A stretch of 64,000 nucleotides of DNA from Streptomyces diacarni (GTDB lineage: Bacteria; Actinomycetota; Actinomycetes; Streptomycetales; Streptomycetaceae): the NCBI RefSeq assembly GCF_003323715.1, contig NZ_QOIN01000033.1, positions 107,726 through 171,725 of the forward strand, written 5' to 3'. A program made the position numbers and the translations under genes. The notes below the pieces were generated by a model, which ran no database searches, was not told the DNA's origin, and saw only the letters and a program-made list of their open reading frames with translations. This document shows positions 22,140-31,398 of this stretch, in pieces. The first letter of the stretch is position 1; every line of letters begins with the position of its first letter.

Positions 22140-25100
22140 GTGGCCGACCGTCTTCTCGTCCGTGGCGCTCGCGAGCACAACCTGCAGAACGTCTCGATAG
22201 ACCTCCCCCGTGACTCGCTCATCGTCTTCACGGGACTGTCGGGCTCGGGGAAGTCCTCGCTCGCCTTCGACACTATCTTCGCCGAGGGCCAGCGGCGCTA
22301 CGTGGAGTCGCTGTCCGCCTACGCCCGGCAGTTCCTCGGGCAGATGGACAAACCCGACGTCGACTTCATCGAGGGCCTGTCCCCCGCGGTCTCCATCGAC
22401 CAGAAGTCGACCTCGCGCAACCCGCGCTCGACCGTGGGCACCATCACGGAGGTCTACGACTACCTCCGCCTGCTCTACGCCCGCATCGGCAAGCCCCACT
22501 GCCCCGTCTGCGGCCGCCCCATCGCCCGCCAGTCGCCGCAGGCCATCGTCGACAAGGTGCTCGGCCTGGAGGAGGGCAGCCGCTTCCAGGTGCTCTCACC
22601 GCTGGTGCGCGAGCGCAAGGGCGAGTTCGTGGACCTCTTCAACGAGCTCCAGACCAAGGGGTACAGCCGCGCCCGCGTCGACGGCGAGACGATCCAGCTC
22701 TCCGAGCCGCCCAAGCTCAAGAAGCAGGAGAAGCACACGATCGAGGTGGTCGTGGACCGCCTCACCGTCAAGGCCACCGCAAAGCGCAGGCTGACCGACT
22801 CGGTCGAGACCGCGCTCGGACTCTCCGGCGGCATGGTCATCCTCGACTTCGTCGACCTGGAGCCGGACGACCCGCAGCGTGAGCGGATGTACTCCGAGCA
22901 CCTGTACTGCCCCTACGACGACCTGTCGTTCGAGGAACTGGAGCCGCGCTCCTTCTCCTTCAACTCCCCCTTCGGCGCCTGCCAGGAGTGCACCGGCATC
23001 GGCACCCGGATGGAGGTCGACCCCGAGCTGATCGTCCCCGACGAGGACAAGTCGCTGGACGAAGGCGCGCTGCACCCCTGGTCGCACGGGCACACCCGGG
23101 AGTACTTCGGGCGGCTGATCGGCGCACTGGCCGACGCACTCGGCTTCCGTACGGACATCTCCTGGGCGGGCCTGCCCGCGCGCGCCAAGAAGGCGCTGCT
23201 GTACGGCCACAAAACACAGGTCGAGGTCCGCTACCGCAACAGGTACGGACGCGAACGCGCCTACACCACCGCCTTCGAGGGCGTCGTCCCCTTCGTCAAG
23301 CGGCGGCACTCCGAGGCCGAGACAGACAGCAGCAGGGAACGCTTCGAGGGCTACATGCGCGAAGTGAACTGCCCCGCCTGCGAGGGCACCCGGCTCAAGC
23401 CGCTGATCCTGGCCGTCACCCTGCAGGGCAAGTCCATCGCGGAGGTCTCCGCGATGTCGATCACCGAGTGCGCCGACTTCCTGCGCGAGATGACGCTCTC
23501 GGGCCGCGACAAGAAGATCGCCGAACGAGTGCTCAAGGAGGTCAACGAGCGGCTGCGCTTCCTCGTCGACGTCGGCCTCGACTACCTCACCCTCAACCGC
23601 GCCGCCGGCACGCTGTCCGGCGGCGAGGCCCAGCGCATCCGGCTGGCCACCCAGATCGGCTCGGGACTCGTCGGCGTGCTCTACGTGCTGGACGAGCCGT
23701 CCATCGGCCTCCACCAGCGCGACAACCACCGCCTGATCGAGACCCTGGTACGCCTGCGCGACCTGGGCAACACGCTGATCGTCGTCGAGCACGACGAGGA
23801 CACCATCAAGGCCTCCGACTGGGTCGTGGACATCGGCCCCGGCGCGGGCGAACACGGCGGCAAGGTCGTCCACAGCGGCCCGCTGAAGGAACTGCTGGAC
23901 AACGAGGAGTCCCTCACCGGCGAGTACCTCTCCGGCCGCCGGGAGATCCCCACCCCGCAGGTACGCCGCCCCATCGACCCGGCACGGCAGCTGACGGTGC
24001 GCGGCGCGCGGGAGAACAACCTGCGCGACGTCGACGTCTCCTTCCCGCTGGGCGTCTTCACCGCCGTCACCGGCGTGTCCGGCTCCGGAAAGTCGACACT
24101 GGTCAACGACATCCTCTACACCCACCTCGCCCGTGAACTGCACGGCGCCCGCACGGTGCCGGGCCGCCACACGCGCGTCGAGGGCGACGACCTGGTCGAC
24201 AAGGTCGTCCACGTCGACCAGTCCCCCATCGGCCGCACCCCGCGCTCCAACCCGGCCACCTACACCGGGGTGTTCGACCACGTACGCAAGCTGTTCGCCG
24301 AGACGACGGAGGCGAAGGTCCGCGGCTACCAGCAGGGCCGCTTCTCCTTCAACGTCAAGGGCGGCCGCTGCGAGAACTGCGCGGGCGACGGCACCATCAA
24401 GATCGAGATGAACTTCCTGCCCGACGTGTATGTGCCCTGCGAGGTCTGCCACGGCGCGCGCTACAACAGGGAGACCCTGGAGGTCCACTACAAGGGCAAG
24501 AACATCGCCGAGGTCCTGGACATGCCGATCGAGCAGGCCCTGGACTTCTTCGAGGCGGTCCCCGGCATCGCGCGGCACCTGAGGACACTCAACGACGTCG
24601 GACTCGGATACGTCAGGCTCGGACAGTCCGCGCCCACTCTTTCGGGTGGTGAGGCACAACGGGTGAAGCTCGCGAGCGAGCTCCAGCGGCGCTCCACCGG
24701 CCGGACCGTCTACGTCCTGGACGAGCCGACGACCGGTCTCCACTTCGAGGACATCAGGAAACTGATCAGCGTGCTGGAAGGCCTGGTCGACAAGGGCAAC
24801 TCCGTCATGGTCATCGAGCACAACCTCGACGTGATCAAGACGGCCGACTGGGTCGTGGACCTGGGCCCCGAGGGCGGCAACGGCGGCGGCATGGTCGTCG
24901 CGGAAGGAACACCCGAACAGGTCGCGGCCGAGACCGCCAGCCACACCGGCAAGTTCCTGCGGGACATGCTCGGAGAGCGCGTCAGCGACGCGTCGTCGGC
25001 CCTGCCGGCGACGCGGAAGAAGAGGGCCGCGGCTTCCGGCGGGAAGGCTCCCGCCAGGAAGGCTTCTGCTGGGAAGGCTTCCGCTGGGACGAAGACGGCA

Positions 25101-25184
25101 GCGGCGAAGGGGACCGCCAAGAAGACGGACGCGGCCGCCAAGAAGACGGCGGGCACGAAGGCGGCGGCGGCGCGCAAGCGCTGA
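22140..25184 (+). CDS. uvrA: Excinuclease ABC subunit A
   Basis: Damage-recognition ATPase of nucleotide excision repair. The 1014 residues hold two ABC modules: Walker [10 protein letters not shown] near residue 35 and GVSGSGKST near 645; ABC signatures [12 protein letters not shown] and [12 protein letters not shown]; zinc-binding pairs CPVCG, CPACEG and CENCAGDG with CEVCHG. GTG 22140 begins [15 protein letters not shown], as in relatives, with AAAGGTG 10 bases upstream. The last roughly 60 residues are a Lys/Ala/Thr tail resembling a histone H1 tail. I found no clear SOS box in the upstream 200 bases. Confidence 0.97.
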   Translation: MADRLLVRGAREHNLQNVSIDLPRDSLIVFTGLSGSGKSSLAFDTIFAEGQRRYVESLSAYARQFLGQMDKPDVDFIEGLSPAVSIDQKSTSRNPRSTVGTITEVYDYLRLLYARIGKPHCPVCGRPIARQSPQAIVDKVLGLEEGSRFQVLSPLVRERKGEFVDLFNELQTKGYSRARVDGETIQLSEPPKLKKQEKHTIEVVVDRLTVKATAKRRLTDSVETALGLSGGMVILDFVDLEPDDPQRERMYSEHLYCPYDDLSFEELEPRSFSFNSPFGACQECTGIGTRMEVDPELIVPDEDKSLDEGALHPWSHGHTREYFGRLIGALADALGFRTDISWAGLPARAKKALLYGHKTQVEVRYRNRYGRERAYTTAFEGVVPFVKRRHSEAETDSSRERFEGYMREVNCPACEGTRLKPLILAVTLQGKSIAEVSAMSITECADFLREMTLSGRDKKIAERVLKEVNERLRFLVDVGLDYLTLNRAAGTLSGGEAQRIRLATQIGSGLVGVLYVLDEPSIGLHQRDNHRLIETLVRLRDLGNTLIVVEHDEDTIKASDWVVDIGPGAGEHGGKVVHSGPLKELLDNEESLTGEYLSGRREIPTPQVRRPIDPARQLTVRGARENNLRDVDVSFPLGVFTAVTGVSGSGKSTLVNDILYTHLARELHGARTVPGRHTRVEGDDLVDKVVHVDQSPIGRTPRSNPATYTGVFDHVRKLFAETTEAKVRGYQQGRFSFNVKGGRCENCAGDGTIKIEMNFLPDVYVPCEVCHGARYNRETLEVHYKGKNIAEVLDMPIEQALDFFEAVPGIARHLRTLNDVGLGYVRLGQSAPTLSGGEAQRVKLASELQRRSTGRTVYVLDEPTTGLHFEDIRKLISVLEGLVDKGNSVMVIEHNLDVIKTADWVVDLGPEGGNGGGMVVAEGTPEQVAAETASHTGKFLRDMLGERVSDASSALPATRKKRAAASGGKAPARKASAGKASAGTKTAAAKGTAKKTDAAAKKTAGTKAAAARKR

Positions 25185-25185
25185 C

Positions 25186-25208
25186 GGGGCCGGGCGCGGC
25201 CCGGCCCC
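25186..25208 (+). terminator. Terminator after uvrA
   Basis: Perfect 10-bp GC stem (25186-25195 with 25199-25208), 3-base loop, immediately after the stop. A second GC-rich hairpin follows to about 25250. Near 25270-25306 a roughly 17-base unit (core CAGTACGGCAYCCGGG) occurs twice. No gene seen in 25209-25455. Confidence 0.7.
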
Positions 25209-25455
25209 CGAAGGGCGGGGGCGCCCGCCGCCTGGGGCGCCGCCCGACCCGGTCGGCGCCCGCCCCGGGGCCAGTACGGCACCCGGGACCAGTACGGCAT
25301 CCGGGTTCAGCGGTCCCGTGGCCGACGTCCGGTCGGGATACGGCGGGCCCCGGGCCGACGTTCGAGAGCACGCTGACTTCCCCGCGTGTCACCCCTCACA
25401 GGGCGCCCCGCACAGCGGCAGGGCGGGTGCGCCGCGGTGTGCGGTTCGTCCGGGA

Positions 25456-26364
25456 TCACGGCCGCTGGGGCGTCGGGGCGGGCGGTGGGGAAGCGGGCCA
25501 CGCGACGTCGTCGATCGCGAGCCATGGCGCGGTGGCCACGGCCGCGGGCGTCAGCCCGGTGAACTCCTTGACCTCCCGGTGGAGGTGCGGCTGGTCGACG
25601 TACCCGCTCTCGGCAGCGGCACCGACGGCGGTGCGGCCCGCCGCGAGGAGGTGGGCGGCGTGGTCGAAGCGCACCAGTCGGGCGGCGCGCTTGGGCGTGA
25701 TGCCGAGCTGGGAGCGGAAGCGGGCCGACAGGCGTTTGCGGCTCCAGCCGACCTCGTCCGCCAGGCCGGCGACCCGCACCCTCCCCCGGCTGCCGCGCGT
25801 CCGCCGCCAGGCATGAGCGACCTCCCGGTCGACCTGCGGGCGGGTGTCCAGCCGTGTGAGTTCTGCCAGCCTTCGGAGAAGGATGTTCCGCGCTGCCGTG
25901 AACCGTTCGTCCCACGATCCGGCGGCACGCAGGCGCTCCTCGGCCTGCGCGACGTCGCGGCCCCACACGTCCTGCAACGACACCGCCTCCCCTCTCAGGT
26001 CGGCCTGCTCCCCGAGCAGAGCAGCCGCCGCGACCGGCTGCAGCCTGATCTGAAGGACCTCGCCCACCTGGCCACTCGCCCGGAAGTCGCCGGGGAGGAG
26101 TCCGACGGCGACGCTGCCGCGTCCGTACCGGCCACCGGCGTCGTGGACGAGGTCCGCTCCGTCGCTCAGGTCGAAGAGCAGGGTGACGGAGGGGTGCGGG
26201 ATCATTGCGATGTCCGCGAGCGCGGGAACACGGGGGCGGAAACCGGCCATGCTGATTTCCGGCAGCCGACGTGAGGGGGAGGGGACGGCGATGTCCCACA
26301 GCGTCCAGTCGAGCGTCCCGGTCGGTGCCCCGGCTGATGTCCCGGTCCGCAGCATCGCACGCAC
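25456..26364 (-). CDS. AraC-family transcription regulator
   Basis: 302-residue regulator with an N-terminal sensing region (about 1-180) of the type with IPHPSVTLLFDLSDG, and a C-terminal AraC double helix-turn-helix (about 195-290) including VGWSRKRLSARFRSQLGITP and a second helix pair ending SGYVDQPHLHREVKEFTGLTP. The GTG start directly abuts the stop of the alpha/beta hydrolase gene (TAG then GTG), so the two form an operon. The hydrolase may act on the molecule this protein senses; the ligand is unknown. Confidence 0.88.
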   Translation of the reverse strand: MRAMLRTGTSAGAPTGTLDWTLWDIAVPSPSRRLPEISMAGFRPRVPALADIAMIPHPSVTLLFDLSDGADLVHDAGGRYGRGSVAVGLLPGDFRASGQVGEVLQIRLQPVAAAALLGEQADLRGEAVSLQDVWGRDVAQAEERLRAAGSWDERFTAARNILLRRLAELTRLDTRPQVDREVAHAWRRTRGSRGRVRVAGLADEVGWSRKRLSARFRSQLGITPKRAARLVRFDHAAHLLAAGRTAVGAAAESGYVDQPHLHREVKEFTGLTPAAVATAPWLAIDDVAWPASPPPAPTPQRP

Positions 26365-27201
26365 CTAGGCCAGGGCGGGCGGCGTGTCAGCGTCCGCCGC
26401 CGTGAAGCCGAGCAGCAGTTCGCTGGTCGCCTCGGGCGCTTCGAGCAGCGGCACGTGTCCGACACCGGGCAGCAGCTCGACCCGGGTGCCGGGCACCGTG
26501 TCGTACTGGTGTGCCGATGACGGCTCCCACCGCGGATCCGCGGCGCCGAAGATCACCAGCTTGGGCACGTCGAGTACGGCGAGACGCTCGGGCACGCTCC
26601 GCTCGGCGAGGTACGCGGTGTTCCGGCTCGCGATCTTCCGGAAGGCCCGGTAGGTGAGGGCCCCCGTCCCCGCGACCATGCCGTCGGGGATGTCCACCGG
26701 ACGCGCGGTCGTGGCTCTGATTCCCTTGCGGATCCACGCGTCTGAGCGCACCGACCACAGCAGCGGCCCGAGCGGCGGACCCAACAGCGCCCGGAGGACG
26801 GCCGGCTGCGGAAGGAGCGCGTCGGGGCTCGGGCCTGTGCTGATCAGCGTGAGCGACCCCACCAGGTCGGGGCGCTGCTCGGCGAGCGCCGTGATGAGGT
26901 AGCCGCCGCTGGAGTGCCCGGCCGCGGCGACGTGGCGCAGGCCGAGGTCGTCGAGCATCGCCGCCACCCGCGCGGCTTGCACCGGTACGTCGTAGGACGG
27001 TGCGGGCGGGGACTGACCGCAGCCGGGGAGGTCGACACGGACGACATGACGGCGGTCGGCCAGTGCGGGGAGCATCGGGCCCCACGTGTCGCCCGAGGCC
27101 CCCGAGCCGTGGACGAGCAACAGCGGTGGCGCCTCCCGCGCGCCGTCGTGGACCACGTGCATCCCGTGCGCCTGCTCAACGTATCCGCTCATGCGGCTCA
27201 T
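26365..27201 (-). CDS. Alpha/beta-hydrolase fold protein
   Basis: 278 residues with the complete hydrolase fold: oxyanion HGSGASGDTWG, nucleophile elbow GHSSGG (Ser near residue 97), the acid in IFGAADPRWEP and the catalytic His in GVGHVPLLEAPE. The substrate cannot be read from sequence; lactonase, esterase or haloperoxidase-like roles are all possible. It is the first gene of the pair with the AraC regulator. Start ATG 27201 has no convincing ribosome site; ATG 27192 is an alternative. The remains of an insertion element begin about 140 bases upstream of it. Confidence 0.85.
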   Translation of the reverse strand: MSRMSGYVEQAHGMHVVHDGAREAPPLLLVHGSGASGDTWGPMLPALADRRHVVRVDLPGCGQSPPAPSYDVPVQAARVAAMLDDLGLRHVAAAGHSSGGYLITALAEQRPDLVGSLTLISTGPSPDALLPQPAVLRALLGPPLGPLLWSVRSDAWIRKGIRATTARPVDIPDGMVAGTGALTYRAFRKIASRNTAYLAERSVPERLAVLDVPKLVIFGAADPRWEPSSAHQYDTVPGTRVELLPGVGHVPLLEAPEATSELLLGFTAADADTPPALA

Positions 27202-27360
27202 GATGGGGAGGCCGCGGGCCGCCTGTCTTGTACGAATGTCGCCGCGGAGCCCGCACCCGAGCGAGCGGCGGGCGAGCCGCGTGCCCGCCTCGGGCGACCG
27301 CGTGCCCGCTTCGGGCCGGTGTCCGGAACGGACAGAAGAGGACTTGAAATCCTCGCCCGC

Positions 27361-28588
27361 CTAAAGGAGGGCGATCCCCGCCTGGCTGCCGGGGGTGCGG
27401 CTGGCCTTCGGGTGGGTTCCTGCTTCTTTGCGCTGCGCGGGCACGGGTGTCCGTCTTATCTGCGCTCGACAGGCTGTAACCGCAAGACCTGCGGCTTTGG
27501 CGACGTTGACCGCCGCGTTGATGTCCCGGTCGAGGACGGCCCCGCAGTTCTCGCACGTCCACTCCCGGACTTGGAGGGGCTTGGGGCCATCCTTGATGCC
27601 GCACTGTGAGCACACCTGTGAGGTCGGCTCGAACCGGCCGATCCTCACGAGGGTGCGCCCGTACCGGGCGGCCTTGTATCCGAGCATGGACACGAACTGC
27701 GACCATCCGGCGTCGTGCACGGACTTGGCCATGCGTGTGCGGGCGAGTCCCTTGACCCCCCAGATCTTCCACCGCAATCGCTTGGTTCTCGCGAATGATC
27801 TTGGTGGAGAGCTGGTGGTGGAACTCGCGCCGCGCATCGGCGACCTGCGCGTGAGCGCGGGCGACCTTAAGCCGGGCCTTGCCTCGGTTGTTCGACCCCT
27901 TGGCCTTCCGGCTCAGGGACCGCTGTGCGCGCTTGAGTTTCTTCTCGGCCCGGCGCAGGAAACGCGGGGAATCGATCTTCGTGCCGTCCGAGAGGATCGC
28001 GAAGTGGGACAGGCCCAGGTCGATGCCGACCTCGGGCGTGGTTGGCGGCAAGACCTCTTCCGGCCCGGTCTCCACGATGAAGCTCGCGAAGTACCGTCCG
28101 GCCGCATCCTTGATCACGGTCACCGTGGACGGAACCGAGGGCAGGGAGCGGGACCACTTCACGCTCACGTCGCCGATCTTCGGCAGGCGCAGCTTTCCGC
28201 CGGAGGTGATCTTCCATCCGGCGTTGGCAGTGAACCGTACGGCCTGCCGGTTGTCCTTGCGGCTCTTGAAGCGGGGCGGCCCCATCGTGGGGCGCTTGCC
28301 CTTGAGGGAGTCGAAGAAGTTTCGGTATGCGGTGTCCAGGTCCCGAAGGGACTGCTGGAGGATCACCGAGGACACCTCACCGAGCCATGCCCGCTCCGGA
28401 GTCTTCTTCGACGCCGTGAGCCGTTTGGACAGCTCGCCGGAGGAAACGAACGGCAGCCCTGCGGCGCGGGCGTCCTCCCGGACGCGGAGTGCGTCGTTGA
28501 AGACAACCCGCGAGCACCCGAACGACCTGGCCAACACCGAGCACTGCGGGCCGTTCGGGTACAGGCGGAACCCATACCGAAGCTGCAT
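27361..28588 (-). pseudogene. tnpB: TnpB (IS605 RNA-guided nuclease) with one frameshift
   Basis: TnpB proteins are RNA-guided RuvC-type DNA nucleases carried by IS200/IS605 elements. The RuvC residues are all encoded: Asp in VGIDLGLSHF, Glu in IAVEDL and Asp in LDRDINAAVNVA; the zinc ribbon (CSQCG, CENCG) is intact. The reading frame breaks right after VEDL at a run of six C on the plus strand (27756-27761); five would restore IAVEDLGVKGLARTRMA. The break separates the last third, including the zinc ribbon and final Asp. A sequencing slip or programmed frameshift is possible, but the partner tnpA is clearly degraded. Confidence 0.85.
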
Positions 28589-28612
28589 AGCAATCATCCT
28601 ACATATTGGTTC

Positions 28613-29017
28613 ATGTCACCACACTGGAACCCAAAACCCCAATGTCCGCACCAACGGTCATGTCGTCTGCAACCTTCACTTTCACTTGGTTTTCGTCACG
28701 AAGTACCGGCGCAAGGCCATGACGGACGCCATACTGACGCGCTGTGAAGAGATCATGCGGGAGGTCTGCGCCGACTTCACCGAGTTGAAGCAGTTCACCT
28801 GCTCGTGCACTATCCGCCCAAAGTCCAGCTCTCCAAGCTGGCCAACTCCCCCAAGGGCATATCCGCCCGGCTGCTGCGCAAGGATTACGACGCCCACGTG
28901 CGCCGATACCTGCGGGGTGGTCACTTCTGATCCGGTTCCTACTTCGCCGGAAGCTGCGGGGCGCCCCTGACCGTCGTACGCCAGTACATCGAGAACCAGA
29001 AGCGCCCCACGAGCTGA
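28613..29017 (+). pseudogene. tnpA: TnpA (Y1/HUH single-strand transposase), degraded
   Basis: Remnant of the IS200/IS605 tyrosine transposase. Recognisable parts are HFHLVFVTKYRRKAMTD, CEEIMREVCADF, VHYPPKVQLSKL and VVRQYIENQKRP, the last with the catalytic Tyr. Lesions: a frameshift near the start (28620-28640), loss of about 20 bases after ELKQF near 28797 that removes the region expected to hold the first His of the HUH motif, and a TGA at 28927-28929 where relatives have Trp (GHF-stop-SGSYFAGSCG). It cannot make an active enzyme. Confidence 0.85.
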
Positions 29018-29117
29018 GGACAACACCGCGGCCCCGTGCCCACGGCGCGGGTCAAAGCAGGTCTGAGATGGCCTTCACCCCCGCCCTGAAGAGCGGAGCA
29101 CTGGCCGAGGCCAAAGG

Positions 29118-29123
29118 TAGAGT
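29118..29123 (+). promoter_or_regulatory. -10 element for a leaderless Rieske transcript
   Basis: TAGAGT ends 7 bases before GTG 29131. This supports that start over the in-frame ATG at 29068. Confidence 0.45.
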
Positions 29124-29130
29124 GCGGCGC

Positions 29131-29556
29131 GTGACGACGAGCAAGGAATCACCGGCTACGCGCCGCACCGTGCTGTGCGGCGCAGCGCTGGCAGCGCTGG
29201 GACTGACGGCCGCCGCGTGCGGCGGGTCCGACTCCGACGATGCGGAGGGCCCCGACAAGCCCGTCGACCTGGGCGAGGCCAAGGCCGTGCCCGTGGGAGG
29301 TGCCAAGCTGTATCCCGAGCAGAAGCTGCTGGTCTCCCAGCCCGAGAAGGGCGACTTCAAGGGGTTCAGCGCCGTGTGCACCCACCAGGGCAGTCTGCTG
29401 GGCGAGGTCGACGGGGACGTTGCCGTCTGCCCGCTGCACGGGAGCCGGTTCCACGTCGATTCGGGCAAGGTCGCTCACGGCCCGGCCACCAAGGCGCTGC
29501 CCTCGGTGCCGGTGCAGGTGCGGGACGGCAAGCTGGTCGCCGGCCCGGAGAGCTGA
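29131..29556 (+). CDS. Rieske [2Fe-2S] protein with twin-arginine signal
   Basis: 141-residue exported iron-sulfur protein. The N terminus has a Tat-like signal (TRRTVLCGAALAALGL) ending at Cys30, a possible lipid-attachment site (TAAAC). The Rieske cluster ligands are complete: C83-T-H85 and C100-P-L-H103, with an HGSRF turn. It is not part of a bc1 operon; this small form is common in Streptomyces as an isolated electron-transfer lipoprotein of unknown partner. Start GTG 29131 is chosen from the signal peptide and the adjacent -10. It converges on the MFS gene with only 3 bases between stops. Confidence 0.88.
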   Translation: MTTSKESPATRRTVLCGAALAALGLTAAACGGSDSDDAEGPDKPVDLGEAKAVPVGGAKLYPEQKLLVSQPEKGDFKGFSAVCTHQGSLLGEVDGDVAVCPLHGSRFHVDSGKVAHGPATKALPSVPVQVRDGKLVAGPES

Positions 29557-29559
29557 CGC

Positions 29560-31056
29560 TCAGGGGTGTGGCCGTTCGCCCGAGGTGGCGATGCCCGTGC
29601 GAAGCTCGGCGGTGCTGCCACCCGGGCTGAGCCTTCTCCCTTCGGGTGAACCGGACGACGCGTCGTCCGGCCAGCGGCCGCCGTTCTGCCAGTAGCCGCG
29701 GATCTCCTCCAGCTGCCGGCCCTTGGTCTCCGGTGCCATCCGGGCCATGAAGGCCAGCGCGAGCAGCACCAGGACGGCGAACCCTCCGAAGGCCCAGGTC
29801 GCGCCGAGCTCCTCAAGCACCGACGGGAAGAACTGGGCGACCAGGAGATTCGCCGCGAGGTTGGCTGTGAGCATCACGGAGGCGCCCAGCGAGCGCAGCC
29901 GCGCGGGGAACGCCTCGGACGCGTACACCCAGATGAGGGAACCGAAGCCGAAGTTGAAGGCGGCGGTGAACAGCGCGAGGGCACCGAAGCCGATCCAGAT
30001 GCCGGCGCCGCTGAGGGAGTGGGTGCCGAAGACCACGGCCAGCACCACGAGGGTGGCCAGCATGGTGCCGATCCCGGAGAGCAGGACGACACGGCGGCCG
30101 ACGCGGTCGACGACGAAGAGGGCGAGCACGGTGGCGGCCAGGGAGATCAGCTCGACGATCGCCGGCAGCAGGAAGTTCTGCCCGTCGCCGTGGAAGCCGA
30201 GGGTCTCGAAGATCTGGGGGCTGTAGTAGGTCACGGCGTTGATGCCGGTGATCTGGCAGAAGAAGCCCATGCCGATCACGAAGACGGTCGCCCGGAGGAA
30301 GGGCCGGCGGACCATACGGGCGAGGGAGCCGCCGCGGCCGCCGCGCTCGGCGTCCAGTTCGCGCTGGATGGCGGCGCTCTCGGCGACCGGGTCCACGTCC
30401 GGATCGGTTGTGGCCATCACGCGGGCCGCCTCGTCCACCCGGCCTTTGAGGAGGTACCAGCGTGGGCTGTCGGGAAGCCGCAGCAGCGGGACGATGACGA
30501 GCGCCGAGGGGATCGCGGCCAGTCCGAGCATGATCCGCCAGTGTCCGCCGCCGGAGAGACCCCAGTTGACGAAGTAGGTCAGAGTGATGCCGGCGACGCA
30601 GGCGACCTGGTAACCGGCAACGGCCGCGCCCCGCAGCCGGGCCGGCGTGGATTCGGCGATGAACAGCGGTGCGGCCACGATGGAGATCCCGATGGTGACG
30701 CCGAGCAGGAAGCGCACCAGATCGAGGACGACGACGGTGGGTGAGAGCGCGGAGAGCGCCGAGAAGACGGCGTACGCCGCGGCGACGATCACCATCGTGG
30801 GCTTGCGGCCGAGCGCGTCGGACAGGCGGCCTGCGATCAGAGCGCCCAGGATGTTGCCGAGCACCAGGATGCTGTTGACGAACCCGGACTCGCTCGCGTT
30901 CAGCCCGAAGTCCTTGCTCAGGAAGACCAGGGCGCCGGAGATGGACCCGGTGTCGTAGCCGTAGACGACGCCGACGACGGCACCGGTCGCCACGATCAGG
31001 CGACCGGTGCGGTGGGTGGATGAGGGTGGCGGTTGGGCGATGCTCGGTGTTGCCAT
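29560..31056 (-). CDS. Sugar-porter family MFS transporter
   Basis: 498-residue, 12-helix sugar:proton symporter-type carrier. Diagnostic motifs are GYDTGSISGAL in helix 1, GRLSDALGRKP after helix 2, RLPDSPRWYLLKGR after helix 6, QITGINAVTYYSP in helix 7 and PETKGRQLEE after helix 12, which together mark the sugar porter family (galactose, xylose, arabinose and inositol carriers). Substrate not determinable. ATG 31056 follows GAAGGA by 7 bases. The C terminus runs about 50 residues past the last motif and ends 3 bases from the convergent Rieske gene. A near-palindrome just upstream may be an operator. Confidence 0.9.
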   Translation of the reverse strand: MATPSIAQPPPSSTHRTGRLIVATGAVVGVVYGYDTGSISGALVFLSKDFGLNASESGFVNSILVLGNILGALIAGRLSDALGRKPTMVIVAAAYAVFSALSALSPTVVVLDLVRFLLGVTIGISIVAAPLFIAESTPARLRGAAVAGYQVACVAGITLTYFVNWGLSGGGHWRIMLGLAAIPSALVIVPLLRLPDSPRWYLLKGRVDEAARVMATTDPDVDPVAESAAIQRELDAERGGRGGSLARMVRRPFLRATVFVIGMGFFCQITGINAVTYYSPQIFETLGFHGDGQNFLLPAIVELISLAATVLALFVVDRVGRRVVLLSGIGTMLATLVVLAVVFGTHSLSGAGIWIGFGALALFTAAFNFGFGSLIWVYASEAFPARLRSLGASVMLTANLAANLLVAQFFPSVLEELGATWAFGGFAVLVLLALAFMARMAPETKGRQLEEIRGYWQNGGRWPDDASSGSPEGRRLSPGGSTAELRTGIATSGERPHP

Positions 31057-31398
31057 GGTGCGGTCCTTCGGTGGTGTCTGAGAGACCAAACGGCATGCGA
31101 CGCGATGCGTGTTCCTGCAAGGTTTCCGCTGGTTTCACGCAGTTGTCAACGGCAATCGACCCCTACCTGCGGAGTCTTGCGCGAAAATAGCTCTTTCGAG
31201 TCATGTTCGCGCATCGATGCAGGGCGGTTCGAGCACAACGCCGCGGTTTCCCCGGCCGTCACGTCGTGTGTGCCTCCAGCGGGGCGATGTTTCCCCCGAC
31301 TTCGCTCCCGCCCTCTGGTGTAGACCGGTCCGTCTTGGGACCCTGTGCCGCACTGTGCGCAGAAAGTGCCGAGAAAACCGTTGTCTGTGGGGGACGTT
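31057..31398. other. Divergent intergenic region, MFS / secreted phosphodiesterase
   Basis: About 340 bases, less GC-rich than its surroundings. It holds the operator candidate at 31072-31088 and one CTTGCAG (minus strand, 31115-31121), a half-site known from Streptomyces sugar regulators such as MalR. No coding frame here is convincing. Confidence 0.5.
31072..31088 (-). promoter_or_regulatory. Operator candidate upstream of the sugar transporter
   Basis: 17-base near-palindrome: TGGTGTCT, a central G, AGAGACCA, with one mismatch between arms. It resembles GntR-family sites such as the DasR element (TGGTCTAGACCA) but with different centre spacing. It starts 16 bases before the MFS start codon. 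Confidence 0.35.

Larger units (their letters stand above)
27340..29055. mobile_element. Decayed IS200/IS605-type element
   Basis: Divergent tnpA (plus) and tnpB (minus) genes, the IS605 layout, both broken. The right end lies just beyond tnpB: on the minus strand an imperfect CGCCC...GGGCG hairpin is followed by GAGGATTTCAA (about 27340-27350), like the ends of related elements as I remember them. The left end, near 29020-29055, holds a small hairpin; its exact boundary is uncertain. No terminal inverted repeats or target duplication are expected for this family and none were seen. Confidence 0.8.

Noticed and set aside
22596..24944. 782-codon minus-strand frame inside uvrA
   Set aside because: Complement of UvrA codons; no domain and no ribosome site.
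27332..27352. GAGGA-CTTGAAA-TCCTC looks like a tRNA-Ser(TGA) anticodon arm
   Set aside because: No acceptor stem, D-arm, variable arm or TTCGA T-loop around it; it matches the TTTCAA right end of the IS605 element plus flank.
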